A DNA stretch of 64,000 nucleotides from Lentzea flava (GTDB lineage Bacteria; Actinomycetota; Actinomycetes; Mycobacteriales; Pseudonocardiaceae). Within the stretch, counting starts at the first letter, position 1. Each line of letters opens with the position of its first letter. The notes beneath the pieces are model-generated. The model did no database searches. It was given only the letters and a program-made list of their open reading frames with translations, and was not told where the DNA came from. Location: contig NZ_BMRE01000015.1 in the NCBI RefSeq assembly GCF_014648475.1, positions 1 to 64,000 of the forward strand, written 5' to 3'. This document shows, one piece after another, positions 1 to 8,965 of this stretch. The translations under genes were made by a program, and so were the position numbers.

Positions 1-332
1 CCAGGGTGTGTCACTTGCTCCACGACACGAACTGTGTCAACTCAGCTGAGACTGAAGAGGACATTTCGTCCGAGTTGACACCCCTCCCTGGGTGTGGCTC
101 GCTCCGGTGCGACTCGTGACGAGACCCACCCCACCCGAAACGCAACCACCTACGCAACCGGCGGCCGCCCAACGCAACCGGCGTGCCATCAACCCGCCCG
201 CGGCGCTGGTGGGTCTTTGATCAGATTGGCGGGGTCCGGGGCGGAGCCCCAGAAAGCAACCGCCGGATCAGGACCCCACGCAACCACCTACGGACACCCA
301 ACAGGAACCCGCCAACGCACCAGGGGGACGAC
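1..332. other. Non-coding region with short repeats downstream of the LacI gene
   Basis: I see no convincing gene here. It holds a 10-bp inverted repeat (GTGTCAACTC at 34-43, GAGTTGACAC at 72-81), a 15-bp direct repeat ACGCAACCACCTACG at 140-154 and 278-292, and a 12-mer ACGCAACCGGCG at 152-163 and 172-183. The stretch around 231-250, GGGGTCCGGGGCGGAGCCCC, resembles the palindromic core of the tandem array at 16.9-17.2 kb. Open frames here read as low-complexity Arg/Pro/Thr peptides and are not believable genes. Confidence 0.6.
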
Positions 333-1331
333 CTACGAAACCGACGCGCCCCCCAAAGCCGCCGTACTCCCCCGAACCACCAACGCAGGCAACACATCCT
401 CAACGTCAGTAGGAGAAGCCCCTTCCAACACAGCCAACAAAGCCCGAGCAGCCCGAGCCCCGAACGCGAACGTGTCCCGAGACAACGCGGTCAACCGCCC
501 GTGCTGACACAAAACCGAGTCATCCCAAGCCACGATCGACAACTGAGACGGCACAGCAACCCCAAGCGCCCCAGCCACCTCAGCCCCGGCAACCGCCATC
601 ACGTCGTTGTCGTAAACGATCGCAGTAGGCGGCTCCTCAGAACCGAGCAACTCCCGAGTGGCAGCAGCCCCAGCCTCAGCCGTGTAATCCCCGGCCACGA
701 TCACACCGTCCACAACAGACGCCAAGAACGCCTGATCCCGCCGAACGGTGTGCAACAACGAGGGCAACCCGGCGACACGGGCAATTCGCCGATGCCCCAA
801 CGACTTCAGGTACTCGACCACCGAAGTCATCGCCGCGTAGTCATCCGCCCACACAGAGGCCAGCGACCCGTGGTGCCCCGACCCGCCGACCACGACAGCC
901 GGCAGCCCGAGGTCGGACATCAACGAGACCCGAGGATCCGACACCAGCAGATCCACGAGGAACACCCCGTCCACCCGATGCTCGGCCCACCACCGCCGGT
1001 AGAGCTCGATCTCCTCCTCCCGAGACGAAACCACCTGCAGCAGCAACGCGGCAGACATCTCGGACTGCATCCCAGCGATCAGCTGGAAGAAGAACGCCTC
1101 GTCCCCCAACGCCCGAGGCGGCCGCACCAGCACCAGGCCGACCGCATCAGCTGACGCGGACGACAACGCCCGAGCGGTCACAGAAGGCCGGTACCCCAAC
1201 GACGAGGCGACCGACAGCACCCGCGCGCGGGTCGCCTCGGAAACACCGGACCGGCCGTTCAACGCGAGCGACACAGCCCCCTTCGACACCCCGGCCGCGG
1301 CCGCGATGTCCTTGATGGTCGGCCTCTTCAC
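333..1331 (-). CDS. LacI-family transcriptional repressor of the mannoside operon
   Basis: A 332-aa sugar-responsive repressor. Residues 1-50 form the helix-turn-helix and hinge (KRPTIKDIAAAAGVSKGAVS, then GYRPS), followed by a periplasmic-binding-protein-like effector domain and a C-terminal LVVRGST-type ending. The GTG at 1331 is preferred because it puts the conserved KRPT motif at the N-terminus, as is usual in the family; an upstream ATG at 1361 would add 10 unconserved residues. It is transcribed away from the ABC transporter and glycosidase genes, and the palindrome at 1385-1396 lies between them. Inference: it represses both itself and the operon and is released by a mannose-containing sugar. 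Confidence 0.9.
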   Translation of the reverse strand: MKRPTIKDIAAAAGVSKGAVSLALNGRSGVSEATRARVLSVASSLGYRPSVTARALSSASADAVGLVLVRPPRALGDEAFFFQLIAGMQSEMSAALLLQVVSSREEEIELYRRWWAEHRVDGVFLVDLLVSDPRVSLMSDLGLPAVVVGGSGHHGSLASVWADDYAAMTSVVEYLKSLGHRRIARVAGLPSLLHTVRRDQAFLASVVDGVIVAGDYTAEAGAAATRELLGSEEPPTAIVYDNDVMAVAGAEVAGALGVAVPSQLSIVAWDDSVLCQHGRLTALSRDTFAFGARAARALLAVLEGASPTDVEDVLPALVVRGSTAALGGASVS

Positions 1332-1384
1332 GCAGCCACCCTGTCCAAAACGAGACAACAAGACGTCCGGAGGCTAGCCGGAGA

Positions 1385-1396
1385 TAAACCGGTTTA
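1385..1396. promoter_or_regulatory. LacI operator, perfect palindrome TAAACCGGTTTA
   Basis: A perfect 12-bp palindrome with a central CG step, the usual layout of LacI-family operators. It sits in the 97-bp gap between the divergent repressor gene and the binding-protein gene, 33 bp before the latter's start codon. Being the only clean palindrome there, it is the natural site for the adjacent regulator. Confidence 0.75.
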
Positions 1397-1428
1397 GCTA
1401 GGGTCCGCGACCAAGGAGGTGGGTGTCA

Positions 1429-2682
1429 ATGAAGAGGCGCACGTTCCTCGCGGGCCTGGCGGCGGTGCCCGTCGCGGGCTGTGGACTGTCCGGCACGTCC
1501 AGCACGTCGTCAGCAGGAAATGGCCAGGTCACGGGCGAGATCACGTTCCAGACCTGGTCGCTCAAGCCCAAGTACACCGACTACGTCAACGGTGTCATCG
1601 ACGCTTTCCAGAAGCAGCACGCCGGCACGACCGTGAAGTGGGTGGACCAGCCGGCGGACGGGTACCTGGCCAAGGTCATGGCCGACGCGAGCGCGGGCAG
1701 TCTGCCCGACGTCATCAACGTGCCGCCGGACCTCAGCTTCCCGCTCGCCAAGGCCGGGCAGCTCGTCAACCTCGACGAGTCGCTCAAAGACGCGAGGTCC
1801 GAGTACCTCGGGAACGCCTGGCAGGCCTTCGAGATCCCCGGCAAGGGCGGCTGCTACGGGTTCCCCTGGTACCTCAACACCGGGCCGATCTTCTACAACA
1901 AGGCGCTGTTCCGGCAGGCAGGCCTCGACCCGGACAAGCCGCCGACGAACTTCAAGGAGCTGGAGGAGCAGGCGCTCAAGCTCGCCGAGAAGAAGATCGC
2001 CATGCTCGGCCAGACACCGAGCATCGCCGACTTCGGGCTGTACGGGGTGAAGCTGTTCGAGAACGACAAGTTCACGTTCAACGAGCCCAAGGGCGTCGAG
2101 TTCGTCCAGACCTACAAGCGGATGTACGACGCGGGCGCGCTGATTCCCGAGGCGCTCACGCAGAACTACACCGGCGCCGGCGCGAAGTTCATGGCGCAGC
2201 AGACCGCGCTCAGCCCCGGCAGCGCGTACGACCTCGGCAAGTTCAAGACCGACGCGCCGAGCCTCTACGCGAACATCGGCATCACCAAGCCCATCACGAA
2301 CACGGGCAGCGCCAACATGTTCCTGCACGGCGTTAGCGTGCCGAAGAGCAGCAAGAACCAGGCGACGGCGCTCGCGTTCGGGCGGTTCGTCACCAACGCC
2401 GAGAACCAGGTGAAGTTCGCCAAGCTCGCGTCGATCTTCCCGAGCACCAGCAAGGGCGGCGACGACCCGTACTTCACCACGGAGGACGGCACCGACGAGG
2501 CACGGGTGCGCGTCGCGGCGGCCAAGCAGCTCAAGACCGCCGTGAACTACACGCCCGTGCAGTTCAGCGACCAGATGCGGGAGGCGCTGCTGCAGCAGCT
2601 CGCCGACGCGATGCTGGGCAAGAAGTCCGCGAAGCAGGCGTTGGACGACGCCGTCAACGAGTGCAACCGGCTCCTCAAGTGA
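1429..2682 (+). CDS. Sugar ABC transporter substrate-binding lipoprotein
   Basis: A 417-aa family-1 extracellular solute-binding protein that captures a sugar and delivers it to the two downstream permeases. The N-terminus MKRRTFLAGLAAVPVAGCG combines a twin-arginine motif with a lipobox (VAGC), so it should be exported folded by Tat and lipid-anchored at the Cys. The ATG at 1429 is chosen because AAGGAGG at 1413-1419 lies 9 nt upstream; an in-frame GTG at 1423 would be only 3 nt away. No ATPase is encoded in this operon, so a shared MsiK-type ATPase elsewhere is inferred. The linked alpha-mannosidase suggests mannosides as substrate. Confidence 0.92.
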   Translation: MKRRTFLAGLAAVPVAGCGLSGTSSTSSAGNGQVTGEITFQTWSLKPKYTDYVNGVIDAFQKQHAGTTVKWVDQPADGYLAKVMADASAGSLPDVINVPPDLSFPLAKAGQLVNLDESLKDARSEYLGNAWQAFEIPGKGGCYGFPWYLNTGPIFYNKALFRQAGLDPDKPPTNFKELEEQALKLAEKKIAMLGQTPSIADFGLYGVKLFENDKFTFNEPKGVEFVQTYKRMYDAGALIPEALTQNYTGAGAKFMAQQTALSPGSAYDLGKFKTDAPSLYANIGITKPITNTGSANMFLHGVSVPKSSKNQATALAFGRFVTNAENQVKFAKLASIFPSTSKGGDDPYFTTEDGTDEARVRVAAAKQLKTAVNYTPVQFSDQMREALLQQLADAMLGKKSAKQALDDAVNECNRLLK

Positions 2683-2692
2683 CCTCGGGAAA

Positions 2693-3562
2693 ATGACGCA
2701 CAGGCCGTACACCCCGTGGCTGTTCCTGTTGCCAGGACTGGCCGTCTGCCTCATGTTCGTGATCTTCCCGTTCCTGAACATGATCGTGCTCGCGTTCACC
2801 GACGCGAGCGCGCTCGGTGGCGGCCGGTTCACCGGTGTGGACAACTTCGTGCGGATGGCCCAGGACCCGAAGTTCTGGGTGGCCGCGCGCAACAGCCTGC
2901 TCTACCTGGCGGGCGTCGTGCCGCCGCTGGTGCTGTTGCCGCTGCTGATCGCGATGCTCGCGCAGAAGGTCGTGCCGGGCATCGGGATCTTCCGCACCGC
3001 GTTCTTCACTCCGGTGATCGCGTCCGCGGTCGTGGTCGGGCTCATCTGGACGTGGCTGCTCGACAGCCGCGGCCTGGTGAACAACGTCGTGGAGGCGTTG
3101 GGCGGCACCAGGATCCCGTTCCTGACCGACTCGACGCTGCTGCTGATCAGCTCGATGCTGGTGACGATCTGGCGCGGCCTGGGCTACTACATGGTGATCT
3201 ACCTGGCCGCGCTCGCGAACGTGCCGAAGGACCTGCACGAGGCCGCGATGGTCGACGGCGCGGGGCCGATCAGGAGGTTCTGGTCGGTCACCGTGCCCTC
3301 GCTCAGGCCCACCATGGTGCTCATCGCGGCCCTGAGCGCGGTCAACGGCTTCCGCGTGTTCTCCGAGATCTACCTGCTGTCGGGCGGATCCGGCGGACCG
3401 GGCGGCGCGAGCACCACGCTGGTGATGCTCATCCAGTCGGTCGGCCGCGGCCTCACCGGCGAGGTCGGGTACGCCTCGGCGCTCAGCCTCGTGCTGTTCG
3501 TGATCCTGCTGGGGCTCCTGCTGATCACCCTCAAGCTCAACCGCAGGGAGGACCAGCTGTGA
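2693..3562 (+). CDS. Sugar ABC transporter permease, MalF/UgpA type
   Basis: A 289-aa inner-membrane permease with about six hydrophobic helices. The cytoplasmic EAA loop, which contacts the ATPase, is visible as EAAMVDGAGPIRRFWSVTVP near residues 183-202. The N-terminus TPWLFLLPGL is typical of MalF-like permeases. It starts 10 nt after the binding-protein gene and overlaps the next permease by 4 nt (GTGA), so the three are surely cotranscribed and translationally coupled. Specificity is inferred from context only. Confidence 0.93.
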   Translation: MTHRPYTPWLFLLPGLAVCLMFVIFPFLNMIVLAFTDASALGGGRFTGVDNFVRMAQDPKFWVAARNSLLYLAGVVPPLVLLPLLIAMLAQKVVPGIGIFRTAFFTPVIASAVVVGLIWTWLLDSRGLVNNVVEALGGTRIPFLTDSTLLLISSMLVTIWRGLGYYMVIYLAALANVPKDLHEAAMVDGAGPIRRFWSVTVPSLRPTMVLIAALSAVNGFRVFSEIYLLSGGSGGPGGASTTLVMLIQSVGRGLTGEVGYASALSLVLFVILLGLLLITLKLNRREDQL

Positions 3563-4365
3563 AACTCGCACTGCGCTACCTCGGGCTGCTGAGCGTTCTC
3601 GCGATCAGCATCGGCCCGTTCCTGTGGCAGTTCATGACCAGCATCAAGGGGCCGGGCGAGGACGTCTTCGTCCCGGACTTCATCCCGGACGACCCGACCT
3701 TCAGCAACTACGCGGCGGTGGCCGACGTGGTGCCGGTCTGGACGTTCGCGCTCAACTCGCTCGGCGTCGCGAGCGTCAACGTCGTCACCAACTGCCTGGG
3801 CGCCGCGATGGCCGGCTACGCCCTGGCACGGCTGAAGTTCCGGGGCCGCAGGCTTGCCGCGGTGATCTTCGCCAGCAGCATCCTGGTGCCGTTCGAGGCC
3901 ATCCTCATCTCGCTGTTCCTGGTGATGCGCGGCCTCGGGCTCACCAACACCCTCACCGGCGTCGTGCTGCCCGGCTCGATCGCCGCGCTCAACGTCCTGT
4001 TGCTGCGCAACGCCTTCCTCGCACTCCCCGCCGAAGTCGAGGAAGCCGCGATCATCGACGGCGCCAACGCGTGGCAGCGCTTCACCCGCCTCGCGCTGCC
4101 GTCGGTGAAGGGCACGCTGGTCGTGGTGGCGCTGTTCTCGTTCATGTTCAGCTGGGACGACTTCCTCTGGCCGCTCGTCGTGCTGAGCGACCAGGAGAAG
4201 TACACGCTCACCATCGGGCTGGCGTACCTCCAGGGCACGTTCGTGCAGAACCAGCGGCTGGTGGCGGCGGGCACGATCATCGCCGTCCTCCCGCTGATCC
4301 TGCTGTTCCTGTTGCTGCAAAAGCACTTCTTCCGCGGTGTGGGAGAAGGCGCGATCAAGGGATGA
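3559..4365 (+). CDS. Sugar ABC transporter permease, MalG type
   Basis: A 268-aa permease partner of the preceding MalF-like subunit. It starts at a GTG overlapping the previous stop (GTGA), with GGGAGG 8-13 nt upstream inside the preceding gene. It has an N-terminal helix, a periplasmic loop (PDFIPDDPTFSNYAAV, the usual MalG-family theme) and an EAA loop reading EEAAIIDGANAWQRF. Four bases separate its stop from the GTG of the glycosidase gene, extending the operon. Confidence 0.93.
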   Translation: MKLALRYLGLLSVLAISIGPFLWQFMTSIKGPGEDVFVPDFIPDDPTFSNYAAVADVVPVWTFALNSLGVASVNVVTNCLGAAMAGYALARLKFRGRRLAAVIFASSILVPFEAILISLFLVMRGLGLTNTLTGVVLPGSIAALNVLLLRNAFLALPAEVEEAAIIDGANAWQRFTRLALPSVKGTLVVVALFSFMFSWDDFLWPLVVLSDQEKYTLTIGLAYLQGTFVQNQRLVAAGTIIAVLPLILLFLLLQKHFFRGVGEGAIKG

Positions 4366-4369
4366 ATCT

Positions 4370-5488
4370 GTGCGTTTCGGCGTGAACTACACCCCGTCGG
4401 CCGGCTGGTTCCACCACTGGCTCGACTTCTCCCTCGACGACGTCAAAGCCGACTTCGAGTCCATCGCGGGCCTCGGGCTCGACCACGTGCGGGTCTTCCC
4501 GCTGTGGCCGGTGTTCCAGCCCAACCGCGGCCTCGTCCGGCCGCAAGCCGTCGAGCAGCTCGCCCAGATGCTCGACGCGGCCCACGAGACCGGCCTGGAC
4601 GTGCAGGTCGACGTGCTGCAGGGCCACCTGTCGAGCTTCGACTTCTACCCGTCGTGGGTGCAGACCTGGCACCGCCGCAACATCTTCACCGACCCGGATG
4701 TGATCAGCGGACAGCGGTTCTACGTCCGCACGCTCGCCGAAGCCCTGCGCGACAAGCCGAACTTCCTCGGCTTCACCCTCGGCAACGAGGTCAACCTGCT
4801 CACCGAGTCGAACCCGTGCACACCACAGCAGGCCGGGGAGTGGATCGACGCGCTGCTCGGCGAGTGCGAGTCGGCCGCGCCGGGCCTTCCGCACGTGCAC
4901 TCGGAGTACGACGCCGTCTGGTACGAGAGCGATCACTCATTCCTGCCGGAGCACGCGGCCACCAAAGGCGCGATGACGACCGTGCACTCGTGGGTCTTCA
5001 ACGGCACCGCGCAGCGCTACGGACCCCTCAGCACGGAAAGCGTCCACCACGCCGAATACCTCGTCGAACTGGCCAAGGCGCACGCGGAGGATCCGCGGCG
5101 CCCGGTCTGGCTGCAGGAGGTCGGCGCCGCCCAGCCCGAGATCAGCGCCGAGCAGGCACCGCAGTTCGCCGAGCAAACGCTTGCGAACGTGCTGACCTGC
5201 ATGAACCTGTGGGGTGTCACGTGGTGGTGCTCGCACGACGTCGACCGCGCGCTGGTGGACTTCCCCGAACGCGAGTACGAGTTGGGGCTGTTGACGACGG
5301 AACGCAAAATCAAGCCGCTCGGGGAGGCGATCGCCAGGATCGTGCGCGATGCGGAACCGGTCCCCGCCGAGCGCACGCCGATCACGCTGCACGGCGACCG
5401 GTCCTCGTGGGGACCTGGCGGCGCTTTCTTCGAAGAGTGGATGACCCTCGCGCGCGACGGCGTGCGGGCCTCGATCGAGCTGGGGTGA
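4370..5488 (+). CDS. GH5-like (cellulase-family) glycosidase
   Basis: A 372-aa TIM-barrel glycosidase of clan GH-A. The acid/base Glu is E140 in LGNEVNLL after strand 4, and the nucleophile is E250 in WLQEVGAA after strand 7, the expected spacing for this clan. The GTG at 4370 gives the start RFGVNYTPS, a strand-1 sequence common in such enzymes. There is no signal peptide, so it should act in the cytoplasm on an imported oligosaccharide. With the GH38 enzyme next door, a beta-mannosidase or mannoside-processing role is reasonable but not proven. Confidence 0.8.
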   Translation: MRFGVNYTPSAGWFHHWLDFSLDDVKADFESIAGLGLDHVRVFPLWPVFQPNRGLVRPQAVEQLAQMLDAAHETGLDVQVDVLQGHLSSFDFYPSWVQTWHRRNIFTDPDVISGQRFYVRTLAEALRDKPNFLGFTLGNEVNLLTESNPCTPQQAGEWIDALLGECESAAPGLPHVHSEYDAVWYESDHSFLPEHAATKGAMTTVHSWVFNGTAQRYGPLSTESVHHAEYLVELAKAHAEDPRRPVWLQEVGAAQPEISAEQAPQFAEQTLANVLTCMNLWGVTWWCSHDVDRALVDFPEREYELGLLTTERKIKPLGEAIARIVRDAEPVPAERTPITLHGDRSSWGPGGAFFEEWMTLARDGVRASIELG

Positions 5489-5495
5489 CGACGAA

Positions 5496-8405
5496 GTGCA
5501 CGACGAACGCGCGCTGCTGGAAGAACGACTCAACCGCACGCTGAAGGAACGCATCCGCCCGGCGATCTACGGCGAGACCGCGCCGCTGGAGCTGGCCGTG
5601 TGGAACGTCCCGGACGAGCCGGTGCCGGTCGCCGAAGCACTGGCAGCAACCTACGAACCGGCGAGCGTGGGCGACGCCTGGGGCGCGCCGTGGAGCACCA
5701 GCTGGTTCCGGCTGACCGGGCGGGTTCCGCAGGCGTGGCAGGGCAAGCAGGTCGAGGTCGTCCTGGATCTCGGCTTCACCCACCCCGGCCCCGGTTTCCA
5801 GTCGGAGGGCCTCGCCTACAACGCTCAAGGCGAGCCGATCAAGGGCATCGAGCCGCGCAACACCTACCTGCCCGTCGAAGGGGACGAGGTCCTCTTCTAC
5901 CTGGAGGCCGCGGGCAACCCGACGATTCTCGACTTCCACCCGTTCCTGCCGACCCCGCTGGGCGACAAGGACACCGCGGGCACCGACCCGTTGTACAAGA
6001 TCCTCAGAGCCGAGCTCGCGGTGTTCCAGCCGCAGGTCTGGCACCTGATGCTCGACATCGAGGTGCTGCAGTCGCTCATGAAGGAGCTGCAGGACCACGA
6101 CCCGCGCCGGCACAAGATCCTGCACGCGCTGGATCGGGCGATGGACGCGCTGGACCTGAACGAGGTGGCGGCGACCGCCGACTTGGCCCGCGCCGAGCTC
6201 GAACACGTGCTCTCGCTGCCCGCCACGGCCTCCGCGCACAAGGTTTCCGCGATCGGTCACGCGCACATCGACAGCGCCTGGTTGTGGCCGCTGCGCGAGA
6301 CGGTCCGCAAGTGCGCGCGCACCTTCTCGAACGTCACCAGGCTGATGGACTCCTACCCGGACTTCTACTTCGCGTGCTCGCAGGCCCAGCAGTACGCGTG
6401 GATGAAGGACCACCACCCGCACGTGTGGGACCGGATCCGCGAGAAGGTCCGCAGTGGACAGTTCGTGCCGGTCGGCGGCATGTGGGTCGAGTCGGACACG
6501 AACATGCCCGGCGGCGAGGCGATGGCCCGCCAGCTCGTGCACGGCAAGCGCTTCTTCCTGGACAACTTCGGCGTCGAGACCGAGGAGGTGTGGCTGCCGG
6601 ACTCGTTCGGCTACAGCGCCGCACTGCCCCAGCTGATCAAGCTGTCCGGCTCGCGCTGGTTCCTCACCCAGAAGCTGTCGTGGAACCAGATCAACAGGTT
6701 CCCGCACCACACGTTCTGGTGGGAGGGCATCGACGGCACGCGGATCTTCACGCACTTCCCGCCGGTCGACACCTACAACTCGTCGTTGAGCGGCGAGGAG
6801 CTGGCGCGGGCGTCCAGGCAGTTCGCCGAGCACGCCAAGGCCTCCAGGTCGCTCGTGCCGTTCGGCTACGGCGACGGCGGTGGCGGGCCGACCCGCGAGA
6901 TGATGGAGACCGCGCACCGCGTCGCGAACCTCGAAGGCTCCCCGACGGTGAAGGTCGAGCCGCCGCGCGACTTCTTCCAGGCGGCGCAGGACGAGTACCC
7001 GGACGCACCGGTGTGGGCGGGCGAGCTGTACCTGGAGAAGCACCGCGCCACCTACACCACCCAGGCCAAGACCAAGCAGGGCAACCGGCGCAGCGAGCAC
7101 CTGCTGCGCGAGGCCGAGCACTGGGCCACCGCAGCGGCGCTCCAGGGCCACGACTACCCGTACGAGGACCTCGACCGGTTGTGGAAGACCGTGCTGCTGC
7201 ACCAGTTCCACGACATCCTGCCGGGCAGCTCGATCGCGTGGGTGCACCGCGAGGCCGAGGCCACCTACGCCCGCGTCGCCGCCGAGCTGAAGGCACTGAC
7301 CGCACAGGCCATCGACGCGATCAAGGGCGACGGCGACGACGAGCTGACGTTCGACGTGCTCGGCGGTGACGCCCCGAAGCCGTTCGTCGCGCCCCAGAAC
7401 GGCGTGCTCGACAACGGAAGGCTCCGCGTCACGATCGACGCCGACGGAATCGTGCTGTCCATCTTGGACCTGGAGGCCGACCGCGAGGTCCTGCCGCCGC
7501 ACGGGTGCGCCGGCCTGCCGCAGCTGCACCGCGACAACCCGAACCAGTGGGACGCCTGGGACATCGACCCGTTCTACCGCAACTGGAAGGCCGACCTGAT
7601 CCCGTCCGAACGCGTCGACGCCGAAGACGGTGTCGTGGTCACGGCCAAGTTCGGCAACTCGGTGCTCACCCAGACGATCCGGCTCAGGGAGGGCGCCAAG
7701 CAGGTCGACTTCGACACCGAGGTCGACTGGCAGGAACGCGAGAAACTGCTCAAGATCGCGTTCCCGCTCGACCTGCGCGCCGAGGTGTCCACCGCGGAGA
7801 CCCAGTTCGGCCACCTGCACCGCCCGGTGCACACCAACACCTCGTGGGAGGCCGCGAAGTTCGAGATCTGCGCCCACCGCTTCCTGCACGTCGGCGAACC
7901 CGGCTACGGCGTCGCGGTGGTCAACGACTCGACCTACGGCCACGAGGTCACGCGCACGACCCGTGAGGACGGCGGAACCACCACGACCGTGCGGCTGTCC
8001 CTGCTGCGCGCGCCGAGGTTCCCCGACCCGGAGACCGACCAGGGCGAGCACCGCTTCCGCTACGCCCTCGTGGTCGGCGCGGGCATCCCGGACGCCATCG
8101 ACGCGGGGTACCGCATCAACCTGCCGCCCCGGACCGTCCGCGGTTCCCTGGCGCCGGAACCGCTGGTGCGCACGGACAACCCGGCGGTGCGCGTCGAGGC
8201 CGTGAAGCTGGCGGACGACCGGTCGGGCGACGTCGTCGTCCGGCTCTACGAGGCGCACGGCGGCCGGGCCCGCGCCTCGATCGGCACCTCATTCCCGTAC
8301 CAGCGGGTCCAGGAGACGGACCTGCTGGAACGGCCCCTCGGTGACGCGTCGGCAGAGGTCGTGTTGCGGCCGTTCCAGGTGATCACGCTGCGCTACACGA
8401 GGTAG
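5496..8405 (+). CDS. Alpha-mannosidase, GH38
   Basis: A 969-aa family-38 alpha-mannosidase releasing mannose from alpha-mannosides in the cytoplasm. The zinc-binding HAHIDSAW motif is near residue 255, the nucleophile Asp lies in WLPDSFGYSAALPQ (Asp near 369), a further active-site segment GGMWVESDTNMPGGE precedes it, and HQFHDILPGSS is near 569. C-terminal beta domains follow. The GTG start lies 7 nt after the GH5-like gene. It is the last gene of the LacI-controlled operon; no terminator-like hairpin is obvious straight after it. Length and motifs are complete, so the enzyme should be active. Confidence 0.95.
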   Translation: MHDERALLEERLNRTLKERIRPAIYGETAPLELAVWNVPDEPVPVAEALAATYEPASVGDAWGAPWSTSWFRLTGRVPQAWQGKQVEVVLDLGFTHPGPGFQSEGLAYNAQGEPIKGIEPRNTYLPVEGDEVLFYLEAAGNPTILDFHPFLPTPLGDKDTAGTDPLYKILRAELAVFQPQVWHLMLDIEVLQSLMKELQDHDPRRHKILHALDRAMDALDLNEVAATADLARAELEHVLSLPATASAHKVSAIGHAHIDSAWLWPLRETVRKCARTFSNVTRLMDSYPDFYFACSQAQQYAWMKDHHPHVWDRIREKVRSGQFVPVGGMWVESDTNMPGGEAMARQLVHGKRFFLDNFGVETEEVWLPDSFGYSAALPQLIKLSGSRWFLTQKLSWNQINRFPHHTFWWEGIDGTRIFTHFPPVDTYNSSLSGEELARASRQFAEHAKASRSLVPFGYGDGGGGPTREMMETAHRVANLEGSPTVKVEPPRDFFQAAQDEYPDAPVWAGELYLEKHRATYTTQAKTKQGNRRSEHLLREAEHWATAAALQGHDYPYEDLDRLWKTVLLHQFHDILPGSSIAWVHREAEATYARVAAELKALTAQAIDAIKGDGDDELTFDVLGGDAPKPFVAPQNGVLDNGRLRVTIDADGIVLSILDLEADREVLPPHGCAGLPQLHRDNPNQWDAWDIDPFYRNWKADLIPSERVDAEDGVVVTAKFGNSVLTQTIRLREGAKQVDFDTEVDWQEREKLLKIAFPLDLRAEVSTAETQFGHLHRPVHTNTSWEAAKFEICAHRFLHVGEPGYGVAVVNDSTYGHEVTRTTREDGGTTTTVRLSLLRAPRFPDPETDQGEHRFRYALVVGAGIPDAIDAGYRINLPPRTVRGSLAPEPLVRTDNPAVRVEAVKLADDRSGDVVVRLYEAHGGRARASIGTSFPYQRVQETDLLERPLGDASAEVVLRPFQVITLRYTR

Positions 8406-8721
8406 TGGACCGAACGGAGCAATTCGGGGCCTCACCCACGCGCAAGATCGAGTTCCCGTTCGCCTACACCTGCACGGCGGAGAACGCGCAGCTCGACAGC
8501 CAACCCGGCGGACAACGAGATCCTCGCGAGCACAGCAGTGCGCGCGGCGGCCGCACGGATCAACCAGACCCCTCAGTTGGACGCGCGAGGGCCTCACACC
8601 TGGGCCTGGGCACCTGGGTAAGGGGTCTCACGGCCGGGCCTTAGGTGATCTTCCGATGTAGGAGCCCACCCCTCAGGAGCACTCTCACTCTCGTCGGAAA
8701 ACGAACTGAGGAGTGAGTCAG
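8406..8721. other. Intergenic region, possibly degraded coding sequence
   Basis: There is no supported gene in these 316 bases. One forward frame from about 8510 reads like an amphipathic protein tail (DNEILASTAVRAAAARINQ) up to a stop near 8621, and another frame just before it reads KIEFPFAYTCTAENAQL. Together they could be a decayed, frame-shifted gene remnant, but I cannot assign a family. The last 60 bases hold the promoter and ribosome-binding site of the small gene at 8722. Confidence 0.3.
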
Positions 8722-8898
8722 ATGGAGTGGACGCCCGAGGCGATCAAGGCGGAGATGGACTACCGGCAGGCTGCCCTGCGGGAGGACGCCCGCCGCGTCC
8801 AGGAGTACTACCGCAACGGCGGGAAGCCCCGCTCGTGGTGGCACCGCATGACGCACAGGCATGAGCCTGAGGTCCCCAACGGACAACAGGCTGCGTGA
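8722..8898 (+). CDS. Small protein of unknown function, 58 aa
   Basis: A short gene starting MEWTPEAIKAEMDYRQAAL. It is supported by a good ribosome-binding site (GAGGAG at 8708-8713, 8 nt before the ATG) and by a strong terminator right behind its stop. The protein is hydrophilic, helix-prone in its first 35 residues, rich in Trp and Arg (PRSWWHRMTHRH) and has no membrane segment. I do not recognise a family. An in-frame GTG at 8713 overlaps the ribosome-binding site and is unlikely to be the start. Confidence 0.6.
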   Translation: MEWTPEAIKAEMDYRQAALREDARRVQEYYRNGGKPRSWWHRMTHRHEPEVPNGQQAA

Positions 8899-8908
8899 TG
8901 CCGGGGGT

Positions 8909-8951
8909 AGTCGTGGGGTGGTTCCTCTCGTCCGGGAACCACCCCACGACT
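8909..8951. terminator. Bidirectional hairpin terminator, 17-bp stem
   Basis: AGTCGTGGGGTGGTTCC (8909-8925) pairs perfectly with 8935-8951 around a 9-nt loop. It separates the small forward gene from the converging binding-protein gene. There is no U-tract, as is common for actinobacterial terminators. Confidence 0.85.
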
Positions 8952-8965
8952 GTGTGCTGAGCTCG

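Noticed and set aside
183..1154. A 323-codon forward frame opposite the LacI gene
   Set aside because: Arg/His/Pro-rich shadow of a complete LacI-family gene.
5382..8258. A 958-codon reverse frame opposite the alpha-mannosidase gene
   Set aside because: Shadow of the GH38 gene, low-complexity Arg/Val/Asp product.
8405..8644. A 79-codon forward frame after the alpha-mannosidase gene
   Set aside because: No ribosome-binding site, overlaps the preceding stop, composition shifts to chance-like after 30 residues; kept only as a possible remnant.
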